A DNA stretch of 64,000 nucleotides from Cryptolaemus montrouzieri (lineage: Eukaryota; Arthropoda; Insecta; Coleoptera; Coccinellidae). The stretch lies in assembly GCA_013387265.2 (NCBI GenBank), contig JABFTP020000186.1, forward strand, positions 31,810,605 to 31,874,604. Direction: 5' to 3'. This document shows positions 41,560 to 52,655 of the stretch, piece by piece. How positions within the stretch are numbered: the first letter of the stretch is position 1; each line of letters starts with the position of its first letter. The translations under genes were made by a program, and so were the position numbers. Under the pieces are notes generated by a model, which was not told the DNA's origin, searched no databases, and saw only the letters and a list, made by a program, of their open reading frames with translations.

Positions 41560-41905
41560 AGGCTGTGGAAGTTGAATTTTCCAACATGGGTTTAAACTTA
41601 TTTTCTTTAAAGATTCACGAAACCATAGATTTTGATATCGAATTCTCTGCATCAAGCTGTTCGCAAGAAATTGAGGGATTTGCAATTACAGCTCCCGAAA
41701 TTGACATTGGAACTTCTTCTGTATCTTGTTTATTGTATTCCTTTTTTTTCTCTGAGTGCTTTGAAAGAACCTGTGCGCATCCTGTTTGAATCTTTGGAAC
41801 AAAGACTTGTGAGGTCGTTTATAGCCAGTAAAACCAACAGAATCATAATCAGACCCATTCTGAACGAAGCATTCTAACATGAAGATTTTCCAATAATTCA
41901 AAAAA
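41560..41905 (-). pseudogene. Mariner-like transposase N-terminal fossil
   Basis: On the reverse strand, AVIANPSISCEQLDAE then SISKSMVS, a stop, then IFKENKFKP. This is the second helix-turn-helix of mariner-like transposases, usually N-P-x-x-S-x-R-x-x, then S-x-S-x-V-x-R-I-L-x-x-x-K-F-x-P. Upstream residues (FQRFKQDAHRFFQ) fit the linker between the two DNA-binding helices. The catalytic domain is absent. Confidence 0.55.
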
Positions 41906-44284
41906 ATACCAGTTTATATTACGATTCGAAAATCATTCAACAGAAAACTTTTGATTACGTCCACTCATTTTACTCACCAAAGTGCCTATAGAAATCCAAA
42001 GTACTTTTGACCTAACTAAGATAGAAACCGAGGTATTGGCCGAAATCTGGTCGAATCTAGAAATGCGGAATGTCTCGAGTATGAAACGAAATGGGTAGAA
42101 TCTGCTTTCAGCAATGAACACTCTGCCAAATTCAGGACGTTGATAGGCAGGGGTGATTTTTATCAACTTGCAATATTTCACAGAGCTGCGTACTGAGATA
42201 TCGAAAATGGGACACCCTGTATACTGAACCTGTATGTTCAAAATGAACTTTGTCTGAGATATAATTTTATGAATTGAATTACATCGATCTAAGTCTTAAT
42301 CAGGTGAATTTTCATTCGAGATGATATTTGAAGGGAAATTGAATTTCACTGTCTTTTCTGACAGGACTCACCATAAAGTAGTCATCTAGGTACATTTATA
42401 TCTGTTGATTATTGTCTTTTAATTACCTGAATTTAATGTTCTTGATTTTCGTTATAGCAGTTCAGAATGGTATAGGCCAAGTTGAATTTATTTAAGGAGA
42501 TTTGATTTGAATTAATTGATGTTTGTTTTCACTATTATCTAGTGATTATTTTATGAAAATTTGATCATTTTGTCAGCAAAATGAACATTGAAGATTGATT
42601 ATCTATATATCGCTTTGACATTCTATTAGCAATTCACGATCTCGAGATTATCTAAATGCAATACCGAAAGCATATATGGACTATACGTTCTCCAAAAAGG
42701 ACTGCAGTCGATAATGATAGTATGTTTCAACAATGTCAAAAAACCATATTTGTAGACTTCTGATGACATTTTATATACTAGGCTCTTTCTACACTCGTTT
42801 AATAGAAACGACAAGAGATACAGTGAATAATTTTCCGACTTTTGACATTTCGTCGGTTGAGAATTGAATTAAACCAATATTTGTTCAACGTAAAAAATTA
42901 TGCAGATAAGATTTTCATAGGAAGGAAAAGTCTTATATCATATGTGCTATAAATCATATATTCCATGCACTGCAGTATATCCGGAAATTTCACGGTTGCA
43001 GTTAATCTCGCATGTGATACTATCGATCTTCCCGTTCTCGTTTTCGCTTTCTAAATTGAGTTTCAACTAAATGAACAAATGTGGGCTTACGTACATGTAG
43101 TCGTATGTTGATGTTGCAAGCTCGTTGATTTCTTTCAATAAATAGGACTCTAACTGAATTTCAACATGAAAAATCATTTTTGCAGTGGAAACCATAAAAA
43201 TTGTTAGAATGTTTTATAGCTCAATAGCTGTCACATACAGAAATGGAACCATAGAAATTCAGAATAATATTTCCAAACTATTTGAAGATTTTCTTGAAAT
43301 GAAAAATGGAATTCTGAATCTATTGAATCAGGACATTGAATGAATTTTCACTAGACGTGTTAAATTTCGTTTTAACCATTAATGATTTGCATGTAATATC
43401 GTTCTCCTTGGGCCATGAAGAAGGTAGGAACAACTCCAATTTTTTTGTTCGAATAGTTTATGTCATGTTACACCTCGTTAAAAAGGTTCCTTCAAGATAA
43501 TTAATATAAGGAACTATTTATTGTTTATATTTTTTCACAAATTCATTCTATAATTCTTAGTATAAAGAAATTTAAATTGAATTAAAGTTGACATACAAAA
43601 TGTATAAAATATGCTCCATTTACTTCATAGCGTGACCTCCATTGATTATAGAAACCATTTCTCACATTACAAATTTCTGGTTCAATCTTGGGAACCTTTG
43701 ATTGCACCATAGAAAAACGTTAAAAAGCGTAAGATTCGATGATCTGAACAGGTACTTGATTGACTCACTAAGATTTCATCGCATAAGCTATAGCTGTACT
43801 CGCACTTCTTTCATATTTGTTCATTTTCTCCATTTCATTCATTCTACAGAGTATTCTATCTCAAACGAACCTTCCAGTTTTTTTTTTCGTCCCGTAGTGA
43901 TATATACGGGAAATATTTGCCCAAACTTATCGAACTGTGATTGTGGGAGAAGAGTAATTTTGACGAATCTATATCCCAAAGAGATTCTTCCTCTTAAACG
44001 AGCCAGCATGAGTATTTCGGCTAATCTCAAAATTATTGAAAGAATGAAGACCTCTTTTTGGTTCGAAGATAAACCTTTCATACACCTTGAGGTTCTGAAT
44101 AAGAGAAGTAGGTTCTGTTGTAATGTTTGCTAAAAGCTCTTTCTTCAAATCACAACAAATTCCGAACAGATTCTATCGTTTTACCATGTTTACAATAAAA
44201 AAAATGAATACAACGAATTCAAATCAAATGTTCAAATTATCCTTTCCATACGATGATTCAATCTTGACCGAAAATCGTCTCTAA
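41906..44284. other. No recognisable gene
   Basis: AT-rich. The block at 41985-42240 ends in ACACCCTGTATA, an ending seen in many dispersed insect repeats. A 143-codon forward frame at 43702-44133 has no recognised domain and is not supported by anything else. Confidence 0.4.
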
Positions 44285-44800
44285 CATGGTACAGCATATT
44301 TGGTGTTATTTAACGAAACTCTGGAATTTGCATGTGTAGATCTTCCAAATTTTGAGGCTGTCATGAAAACTTTGACCATCTTAAGTCCCCACAAGATAAG
44401 TGTAGTGAGTTTAGGTCGGGAGATCGGGCAGGTCACTCCATAGAATTTCTTCCAGGAGAGGAGCTCCGTCTTGGTGGAAACGCAATTGTTGTTGAAGTGG
44501 TTGGACATCGTTTTCTAGTTTTTCTGTTATCGATAGCGATTTTTCAGTAAATCGAGATGAATATCGCCATTTAAATTCCCAGGAATAACCAGAGGTCCAA
44601 TTAGTTGGTCTCTAAAAATTTCTATCCAAAAATTTTGCAGGATATTGACTGTGGATTTGTCCGAATACATGGGGATTTGTATCGCTCAAAAATTTACAGT
44701 TATGCCGGATGAACTCGCCATAAAGGGGGAAAGTGCATTCGTCAGAGAATTATTGATCTAACCTAACCTTGGAAAGAATCGACACGTCCACCGACACGTC
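44285..44800 (-). pseudogene. Mariner-like DDE transposase fossil
   Basis: Reverse strand, in order: FSDECTFPLYGEFIRHNC near 44750-44700 (first catalytic Asp in S-D-E), NPHVFGQIHSQYPAK near 44670, PLVIP/GNLNGDI near 44570, LQQQLRFHQDGAPL near 44490 (second Asp in Q-D-G-A-P), then after a deletion E-stop-PARSPDLNSL near 44430 (the S-P-D-L motif with the region of the third acidic residue). Frameshifts in at least three places. Confidence 0.75.
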
Positions 44801-44984
44801 TGTTATCTTGCCTTCAATTATCTGTGTATTCTACATGATAAATATGCGCGAAATTTTTAATTTTTTCCATAGAGGTTGTAAAAAGTGGGTGCTATTCAAT
44901 TTGTTTCGTTAGTGGTTTTGTCGACAGAGAGGTGAAATCCTAAGATTTCCGATTCTAAGGGATTTCGCAGGTAACATCTGTGCC

Positions 44985-46012
44985 GTGCCTGGTCTCATTA
45001 TTGTAAGATAAAACCTTCTTACAAATATGATGGATGCAATAATTGTTTCTGTAAATCGTGTGCACGACTAACTACGTCAGAGGTTGCAGTATTGAAGCTC
45101 AAAACTGAGCGAGTTTTACTTTACTGCTGCGAAGACTGTCAGGGATTCAAAACCCTGAATTTGTTGAAGAACACCATACAGGATAAAAATGAGATTATTC
45201 AGACCAAAGACAAAATTATTGCCATGCTCGAGGAAAGAATTATATTCTTATAGGAAGAAAAGCAAACCTTTGTGGAATTCTAGGATGGAAACTTCTGCTG
45301 AAAAACTTAAGCAGACACCTGCAGTGTGCCATAAACTCATTATTTCCGAGTGAACAGGGAGTTTGAAGACAAATGAGGATTTTCGTGCTGGGGTTGATCC
45401 AATCAAATTAGCAGTTGGTGTTGATAGAGTTATGAATGGTAAAAATGGTTCAATAATTCTAGTGTGGATCAAGAAAGGCTATATATAAGGTGAAGATAGC
45501 TGTAGAGGAAAACGTGAAGGATGAGTATGGGTGTGAGGAAACTTAAATGAAAAATCCGAGTGTGATGGTGGCTAATATCGATAATGATTTGAAGAAAGAA
45601 AATTTGTTGGAGGCGATTCGTAATCAAAATGAAATATTCACAGAAAATGATGAAATGAATCTCAAGATACTCAGAAGGAGTGGCAATGGCAGGAGTTCAG
45701 GATTGGAAGAATGAGGTATTTCAAAAATTTATGTATTGTCAGAGAATTAATATCGGATTAAATAAATGTCCTGTTTTCGAAAATTTTTTCTTACCGAGAT
45801 GTTATAAGTGTTCGGCGTTTTACCATCGAGAATCAGAATGTAATGTTAAAAACAAGATCTGCTATAAGTGCTCTGGGGAGCACCTATCGAGTGCCTGTAA
45901 ATCTGCTAGACCGAAATGCTATTATTGTCATAGAAATAACGTGGAATACAAAACTAAGCCCGATTTTGGGCACGATGCCCTAGATAAGGAATGTCCCTTA
46001 TATAGTGAATAG
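44985..46012 (+). pseudogene. Jockey-type ORF1 (gag-like), broken
   Basis: 44988-45250 reads YKYDGCNNCFCKSCARLTTS, EVAVLKLKTERVLLYCCEDC, a PHD-like Cys cluster, followed by a predicted coiled coil (LLKNTIQDKNEIIQTKDKII). A stop at about 45252 and frameshifts follow. From 45549 an RRM-like stretch (VMVANIDNDLKKENLLEAI) leads, after a frameshift near 45680, to the CCHC knuckles at 45816-45897: CYKCSAFYHRESEC and CYKCSGEHLSSAC, each C-x2-C-x4-H-x4-C. A third Cys pair follows. Such proteins bind element RNA. The stop is at 46010-46012. Confidence 0.75.
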
Positions 46013-46029
46013 TATCTCTTCTCATTAAA

Positions 46030-48660
46030 AAAAATGTTTTCTCTGTATAGTTTTCTTTTTTTGTTTGCTATGAGGATATTTTCTTACAAGGTTATAGAAT
46101 ATTTCGCATGGACAGAAGTCTGACGGTGGGATTTGTATATACGGTCGTGTGGCTCTGAGGGTTGTTGAAAGTATACCTATTCAATCTGTTCATTCTCAGC
46201 AGCTCTGGTTAATATTGAAAATAAACTGAGAAGCACTCGCATTGAGTGCTTTGTATAAGACTGGTTCGGCGCATGTTGACTTTTTCGGGGAACTATAGGA
46301 GTGTTTGGGTAACATCCTTATGACTCACCCATATTATATGTGCCGGTGATCTCAATAACGATCCCATTCAAGAAACTTGCCAAGCCAGATAACTTACTAA
46401 CATAATGGAAACTTTTGCATTGGTGCAGCCTGTTGACGAGCCGACGAGAATAACTAAGAACTCTGCTAGGACAATTGATTTATTTCTTTGCTCAGGAGCT
46501 CACTATAGGTGAATATTGATTCGAACATAAAAACTGATTACCAGATGATTCATTTGAGTTTAATTGTAGATGAAGGGGTGAAACAGCCAGAATATCTTAA
46601 GTTTTCGTGATTTTAACAATTTCAGGAGGGATTTGCTTTTGCGGGATTTAGCAATCACAGATTTTACCCCTATGATCCGAGATAGTAATATTGATAGCGA
46701 ATGTCGATTTTTCGAAAATTCAGTCTCGTTCCTCTTTGACAAGCATGCGCCAATTAAAACATTATTATCAAGAAACGTAAACCCCCGTGGCTTACTGACA
46801 ATGTGAAGTTACTCATCTCTCTTCGCGATAAAGCTTTCAAAAAATCGAGACGCCCTAAAGATTTTGATTATTATAAACAGATGCGAAATTTCACTAATAC
46901 AGCCATCAGAAATGAAAAGCGTGGTTACCTTCATTTTAAAACTGGTGCCAATACGAATCGTATATGGAAATATTTACTAGAGTTCTCAATAGGAGTGCGA
47001 CAGAAGGGTTCAATTCCTGAACCGATCAGTGATGCGAATGAAATGGGTAAATATTTTTCCAGTGTTTTTGCTGACAATCCTGTTTCAAGCTTAGAACTTT
47101 TGAATTACTTTGGTAATAGTAGGCTGAGGGATTCTATATCATTTCGAGAGTCAATGGTTACTGAAAGTCAGGTTTATGATGCTTTAACTCAATCTTAACC
47201 TTAATTGAGTCTGCCTGTGTGGGTTCAGATGGTATAAGTGTCAATATGCTTTCGTTGTGTTCACCTCTCATCCTGAAGTTTATATGTCTCATAATAAATT
47301 ATTGTATCGAGAAGTCAGTTTATCCAAGGTCTTGGAAAATGGCTCATGTCATTCCGATTCCAAAAATACGCGACCCTAAGGATTTCAAGGATTTCCGACC
47401 TATAAGTATATTGAGTGTATAGTCCAAAATTTTTGGAAAACTTATCGTTGCCCAAGTAAAAGCGTATTTGGAGTCGGAAAGTATTTTGCTTGATATCCAG
47501 TCGGGTTTCAGGGGGGGGGGGTCCTAGCTGTACCACTGCCTTGCTCACAGTAATGGATGACATCATAAACGCTGAAGACGAAAATGAACTTTTGTTGCTC
47601 GTCCTACTGGATTATTCAAAAGCATTCGATAAAATTAATCCCGATTTATTGTTGGCAGTCTTTCATCATATTGGTTTCACTGAAGATACGGTTTTATTGT
47701 TTGAAAACTATTTGACTGGCAGAACACAAAAAGTTTTGTACGGAAAAATTAAGTCTGATCCCATAGAGATCCCATGTCGAGTTCCGCAGGGATCCATTCT
47801 CGGACCTATATTTTTTATTATCTATACCTTCCAGCTCGTGTGTTGTTTAATTTTCTGCTCGGCTCTTTTACATGCTGACGATTCACAGTTCTATTAACAG
47901 TTTTCGCGCGACTCACTTAATGAAGCTCTACAAAAAGTTAATATAGACTTGGATGACATCTTTAAGTTGTCTGAGAGTATGTGTCTAAGTAATCACCCTT
48001 CAAAAACTGTAGTTATGCTATTTGGGAGGAAAGTCATAAGAGAGGTATGTAAGGATATAATTAAGATATCTGTGAATGGCGAAGTTTTTCCTCTGACTAG
48101 CAAGTGTCGTAATTTGGGTTTGATTAAGGATAGCGATTTGAGGTTTGATTCTTATATAAACTTGCTACTTAAAAGAGCTTTCGTGAATATCAAATGGATT
48201 TATGGTTGAAAAGACTTTCTGGATATTAGAAAAAAAATTTTTTGTGAAGCGCTAGTGTTTCTCCACCTCAATTATTGCTATACCATCTAAGGCCCACGTC
48301 TGACAAAACAGAATGTGGCCCGAGTTCAAAAAAAGCTAAACTAGTGTGTTCGAATTGTTTTCAACCTTAGACGCACAGATCGCACGTCATGCAGGCTGCA
48401 GCAATTGGGTTGATCGACCATGTCAAATCGAAGAAGGCTGCATGTGCTGAGACTGTCTTACATGATTTTGAATGAGAAGAAACCCTCCTATCTGCACCGA
48501 GGAATCAAATATAGAACAGATGTTCATAGCATCAACGTCAGGTTCAGGCATAAACTTGCCATACCGCGTTATTGTGCTTGCATAAAATTGTAGATGAAAT
48601 CGATGGAATACCAAGTAGTCTTTTAGGTTTGAGTTTGGATGCATTTAAGAGGAGGGTGAG
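46030..48660 (+). pseudogene. Jockey-type ORF2 (endonuclease and RT), broken
   Basis: APE endonuclease remnant near 46340-46500 (AGDLNNDPIQETC, DEPTRITKNSARTIDLFL), linker at 46803-47198, RT fingers at 47219-47422 (GSDGIS, AHVIPIPKIRDPKDFKDFRP), palm at 47490-47897 (LLDYSKAFDKINPDLL with the first catalytic Asp; CRVPQGSILGPIFFIIY; HADDSQFY with the Asp pair), then SMCLSNHPSKTVVMLFG at 47980-48040 and a C-terminal stretch near 48520 (TDVHSINVRFRHKLA). An 11-base G run at 47511-47521 coincides with a frameshift. Stops occur after 47198 and 47422. Confidence 0.8.
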
Positions 48661-48720
48661 GCATTAGCTTTTTGAGAGCCAGTTGAATGAGGTGTAGTAT
48701 TTCCTTGTTTCTTATTTTTT

Positions 48721-49029
48721 TTTACCGAGAAAGAATTCTTTTATATGTGGAGTGAATGAATTAATATTGATTTATTTTAGTGTTCAATTCTTGTTTTCAA
48801 GATGAATAGTTGGTAAAATTAGTTAGAAATATTTCTTACATATCGATGCTTCCGTACATTTATTATTATTATTTATTCAGGTTGGATCAATCAACTATGC
48901 TGTATCCTACCTTTTAGTATTTCTAAATGTACAGAAACACTCACTCATAATAAGTATTATTTATATAATTACCTTTAATGTAATTGATAATCATCATTTC
49001 TGTACAAGACGCCAATGAAATGCTATTAT
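48721..49029. other. No recognisable gene
   Basis: AT-rich with (ATT)n patches near 48862 and 49027. Confidence 0.5.
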
Positions 49030-49282
49030 TATTATTATCATTAAACTTTGTACAAGAAATGGGGATTAATGTAGATACGCTCTGCCATAATTTGCAAAAC
49101 ACTTACTTCGATCCAAATCATCATCATTTAGTTCATAAACTGATTTAATTTTGTACGGCTTGAATTTATATCTATCTGAATATCTAAAATGTTAAATTGA
49201 CTCCCACCATAAGCTACAGAAATTTGTCGTACAGATTTTGTGTTTGGCATAAGTTGGACATGCCCCAATACCTCCACAACTG
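49030..49282 (-). pseudogene. Mariner-like transposase N-terminal fossil
   Basis: Reverse strand, starting against (TA)n: VEVLGHVQLMPNTKSVRQIS and VAYGGSQFNILDI (helix-turn-helix), then after a frameshift FKPYKIKSVYELNDDDLDRS (the H-P-Y-K-x-x-x-x-x-E-L motif) and NPHFLYKV near 49050. The catalytic domain is absent. Tc1/mariner elements insert at TA dinucleotides, so the position beside TA repeats is natural. Confidence 0.6.

Positions 49283-49331
<49 letters not shown>
49283..49331. repeat. (TA)n microsatellite
   Basis: About 49 bp of TA at the start of the mariner-like N-terminal fossil. Confidence 0.9.
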
Positions 49332-49334
<3 letters not shown>

Positions 49335-49870
49335 AGCACTTTGAAAATATCTATATTGGTTGGTTGTGCTATACTTATTACAGGGATCGTCAAACGAAAT
49401 GAAAGGTGGATTATCATAGACTTGCGGTAAATAGGCTAGGAAAGTATTATACAGTCTTATAAGGGATCCAGAATTGAGACATTCCATCTACGCCATGATT
49501 TTCATCTTCTTTCCCTGTGCCTTCCTGGAATGATCTCAGGCCATTGTAATTATATTCGAGACATAATCTGTGATAGAATATTCCTTGACGTTTTCAATTT
49601 AGCTGAACAGCAATAACATTTCCATAAACAATTGCATAGGTTGACACAGAATAACGGTGAGAAAGGAATTCATAACATTACAGTAAAATTCCAAACATTT
49701 GGGAGACATCTTCCGCCGTTTTTAACGTTTCCACATCTGTTTGTTACTGTTCGTATCTTTCACGAAGTCCGGTAGCGGGTTCGCCGTGTCGGTCCATAGA
49801 GGGCGACTCTCGCACGTATGTACGAGATGCGTCCTTTCTGAAATTGATGGGGTACCCCGATGTAGCTTGG
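49332..49870. other. No recognisable gene; GC-richer segment from about 49710
   Basis: 49332-49700 is AT-rich and unassigned. From about 49710 to 50000 composition becomes clearly richer in G and C, ending in the hammerhead-like fold; probably part of one unidentified element. Confidence 0.45.
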
Positions 49871-49875
49871 TAGTA

Positions 49876-49951
49876 TGCTGAGAAGCGATATGCGACACTG
49901 ATGAGCTCCTAATAAGGGCGAGACTGCAGTCTGCCGCTTCGTTTCTCGGCA
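49876..49951 (+). ncRNA. Candidate type I hammerhead ribozyme, degenerate core
   Basis: Core CTGATGA at 49898-49904. Stem II GCTC (49905-49908) with GGGC (49916-49919). The second core block is GAGA at 49920-49923 instead of GAAA, so the A14 position is G. Stem III ACT (49923-49925) with AGT (49928-49930), then C49931 as the cleavage base of a GTC triplet. Inner stem I GCGACA (49892-49897) with TGCCGC (49932-49937), one mismatch. After an internal loop, outer stem I TGCTGAGAA (49876-49884) with TTCTCGGCA (49943-49951), one G-U pair. All parts are in the right order and spacing. The A14 change would be expected to impair cleavage. Confidence 0.65.
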
Positions 49952-50126
49952 TCCTGCTTGGTTGCACTATTGTGGCGCTTGGGGGCAGCGTGCATGGCGG
50001 GCAGATTTGGAAACTAGCTCTTGTCAGGAGGGATTATTCATTGATCTACGGATTTTTGAATAATTCGTCTTGTCTCAGATTCACATACATAGGCTCCACG
50101 CGAAGTTTATCGCGGAAGATATTTGA

Positions 50127-50128
<2 letters not shown>

Positions 50129-50218
<90 letters not shown>
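50129..50218. repeat. (TA)n microsatellite
   Basis: About 90 bp of TA. Confidence 0.95.
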
Positions 50219-50221
<3 letters not shown>

Positions 50222-50287
50222 AGATATGTCATAAGTTTTACATGAAAAATGTTAATCGATTGTTGAGAAAATGTAGTTATAATTTAT

Positions 50288-50314
50288 CATATATATATAT
50301 ATATATATATATAA
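50288..50314. repeat. (TA)n microsatellite, short
   Basis: About 26 bp of TA. Sequences on its two sides (50243-50287 and 50320-50370) resemble each other: both contain a form of TTGTTGAGAAAATGT / TTGCTGAGGAAATGT followed by TTATAATTTAT. Confidence 0.9.
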
Positions 50315-50454
50315 TAGGATAATCAAATTAACCAATTGCTGAGGAAATGTTAAAATGTTATAATTTATTAATATTAGCTGCTCGTCATCTTTTTAATCTG
50401 TAATGTTTTGTTCTAGTCTTCTTCGTACTACCTAGTTTCACTTTTCGATCTCGA

Positions 50455-50520
50455 ATAGTCGTGTATTGATGAAGATCTTACATTGATCGAAACATTGGCA
50501 ATAATAAAAGTATGTACAAA
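50455..50520 (+). other. Possible Penelope-like 3' end with degenerate hammerhead
   Basis: TTGATGA, an extra A, GATC, a 7-base loop, GATC and GAAAC occur in order at about 50465-50493, followed by ATTGGCAATAATAAA. The layout with an unpaired A before stem II equals that in the Penelope insertion at 3875-3917. Stems I and III are not convincing. Confidence 0.3.
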
Positions 50521-51276
50521 ACAATAGCCCTCAATTCCATATTCTGAAGCAACACCTCTAATAGGTTTTTTTCATCGATTTCATCTGAAGCATTTTTAAT
50601 TACTGATAACACTAAATTGTTTTTGCTTCATTTGAAACCTTGCTTCTTAAATTTGGAGAGCACCTTCTGTGTATATTTATCTGAAGAAAAATTCGTAAGA
50701 AAATTGCGTCTAAAATCTCCTGTCCAGGTGTGACTGATGTCTTCTACTCCATTCATATCTTTGTGTTATTTGATTTTCATGAAATACCATACCACATCTT
50801 TAAAAGCTTTTCAATGTATGTGTTAGAAAGGTAAATACACTAAATGTTGAAAATTGAAGAAAATAACTTACAAGACAAAAAATGTCACCACTTTGCAGTT
50901 ATAAAGCTTATTGCCGAACAGAATGGCTTCGCGTCAGTGGGGACGGAAAGGACTTGGGGCATTCGACATCCTTCGTATTACATAGTGTCAAAGATTCTAT
51001 GAGCAATGGCACCTCACTGATAAAATCTCCCGAACTCTCTTTGAATTTGAGATCTAATTTGCAAACTTTTATTCCTAAAGTCAATCCACCTAGGCGTAAA
51101 GAAATGAAGGAAAACATTTCACAAACATTTTATGAACTTGCATATTCAGGTTTCGGTGAAAAAGAGTATTTCTGTTCGAGGTTATCAAATATTGACATTT
51201 TGTATTATTTTATGTATATGTACGACATCTTATATCTACTATTGAATAATGTCCTAGTGTTAATGTATACGCCAGT
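50521..51276. other. No recognisable gene
   Basis: A forward open frame of 159 codons at 50882-51361 shows no known domain, and its last 25 codons overlap a tRNA-like sequence, so it is not accepted as a gene. Confidence 0.4.
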
Positions 51277-51350
51277 CATTCAGATGGCCCAGATAGGAGA
51301 AGTATCCAACTGGGATATAATTGGTCGCAGGTTTGAGTCCTGCAGAGGCA
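51277..51350 (+). repeat. tRNA-like sequence, probable SINE head
   Basis: A-box-like TGGCCCAGATAGG at 51285-51297 and B-box GGTTTGAGTCC at 51330-51340 (consensus GGTTCGANTCC). The T arm GCAGG/CCTGC pairs perfectly. The acceptor end (AGAGGCA) does not pair with the 5' side, and the anticodon arm is irregular, so a functional tRNA is unlikely. Confidence 0.5.
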
Positions 51351-51903
51351 AAAACAGTTGAGAATATGTATGTTCTATAATAGACTACAAATGATGTAGC
51401 GAAACGGCATAGGAAACGATAGTATATGACATCGACATCAACTAATCAGGACAACATTCCACTCTATCGTCTTATGCTGCGTCATCTAACTCATCGCAAA
51501 ATTACCTCTTGATCTTCGTCGCCTTGATGAGTGGACCCAGGAATGTACGTATCATTAAAAGTTATTTAGTAATTAATGTTAAATATATCTCGTTGGTTCA
51601 ATAAAGAACTGGCTACGTACAATATTCAATATACGATTACTTCTTTCGATTGATCTGTAAAATATTTAGCAATTCATGAGGTAGCAAACACTTTTTTCTA
51701 AGATTTTTTTTCAACAGAAGTCACTATAATTAAAGAAACGGCAAGAATTGCTTATATGTACATTAAGTATTCTCTTTGCTATTAGTTATGTAGATACAGT
51801 TTTCTGTTCTTTCGAAATGGAAAAGTACGTCACAGTTAAAAGTATTTTTCATCTGGGAAAAACTGAAAATGTTCACACTCAGTTAATTATACATTGAACC
51901 AAC

Positions 51904-51972
51904 GCCCTAACGTTTGGGTTAGATACACGCTTCACATGCGAGTGGCCCGAGGTTCATTTCCCCGTAAGGAGT
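51904..51972 (+). repeat. tRNA-Val-like pseudo-tRNA or SINE head
   Basis: GGGTTAGATACACGCTTCAC is followed by ATGCG, giving an anticodon-like CAC at 51933-51935 within a CGC/GCG stem. A degenerate B box GGTTCATTTCC lies at 51951-51961. The acceptor stem is not convincing. Confidence 0.45.
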
Positions 51973-52655
51973 CGACCACTACGGAAATAGGGCACGTTCA
52001 ATGATGAAGGCAAAATATATATGGAATTATTGGAAATGTGATCAACTAGCGTTTCAATCATCAAATTAATATCTTAGATTAAATTGAACGTTCAATATTC
52101 GAATTTTTTCGGCAAATATTTTTTGCTTTTTATAATGATTATGCAAAAGTATTTTAAGACTTGAATGATGATCTGTTGAAGTGATATTGCAGAAAAAAGT
52201 CTGAATTATAATATTGATGCCGGTTTTTCTACAATTTCGATAGCCTTATATATGTCGATGAAAGTTTTCTCAAAGATCTAAAACCGCTATCTGTTTACAG
52301 GTTTCTTCTTCAAGTCGGTTTGGTAGATGCGTCTATTTATTAAGATCCTAAAACGCACCCTACTAAACATTTGCGAATAAGTTGCTCGTAGAAAACATAT
52401 ATCTACATGAATACTCTTAGGGGTAGGTAGATACAAAGTCGTCTATCTTTCAATTAAAAATAAACTTCAGAAAGATGTCAACCGAAGTTATGAAGCTTTA
52501 CATAAGAGAAATGTTAAGGAAATAGAAGAGTAAGGCTGCGATTTTAGCCATTTCCAAGGCTGATTTGAGCAGACCAAGGAAAACCGCGAAATAGAGAAGA
52601 GAATGATCGAGTGGAAGTAGTCGGTAACGTAAATTTTATAATGAAACCAAAGAGG
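51973..52655. other. No recognisable gene
   Basis: AT-rich; nothing assigned, although purine-rich coding-like sequence begins near 52480. Confidence 0.4.

Larger units (their letters stand above)
44985..48720 (+). mobile_element. Jockey-type non-LTR retrotransposon, near-complete but inactive
   Basis: Contains ORF1 with a PHD-like Cys-rich start and CCHC knuckles, then ORF2 with endonuclease, linker, RT and C-terminal region in the correct order on one strand. No terminal repeats, as expected for this class. The 3' end falls near 48720 after a T-rich stretch; a clear poly-A tail or target duplication was not seen. It is the most complete element in the window. Confidence 0.8.

Noticed and set aside
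43702..44133. 143-codon forward open frame
   Set aside because: No motif, no splice or promoter context, and AT-rich DNA yields such frames by chance; transcript evidence would be needed.
50882..51361. 159-codon forward open frame as a novel gene
   Set aside because: No recognisable domain, AT-driven composition, and its 3' end lies inside a tRNA-like sequence.
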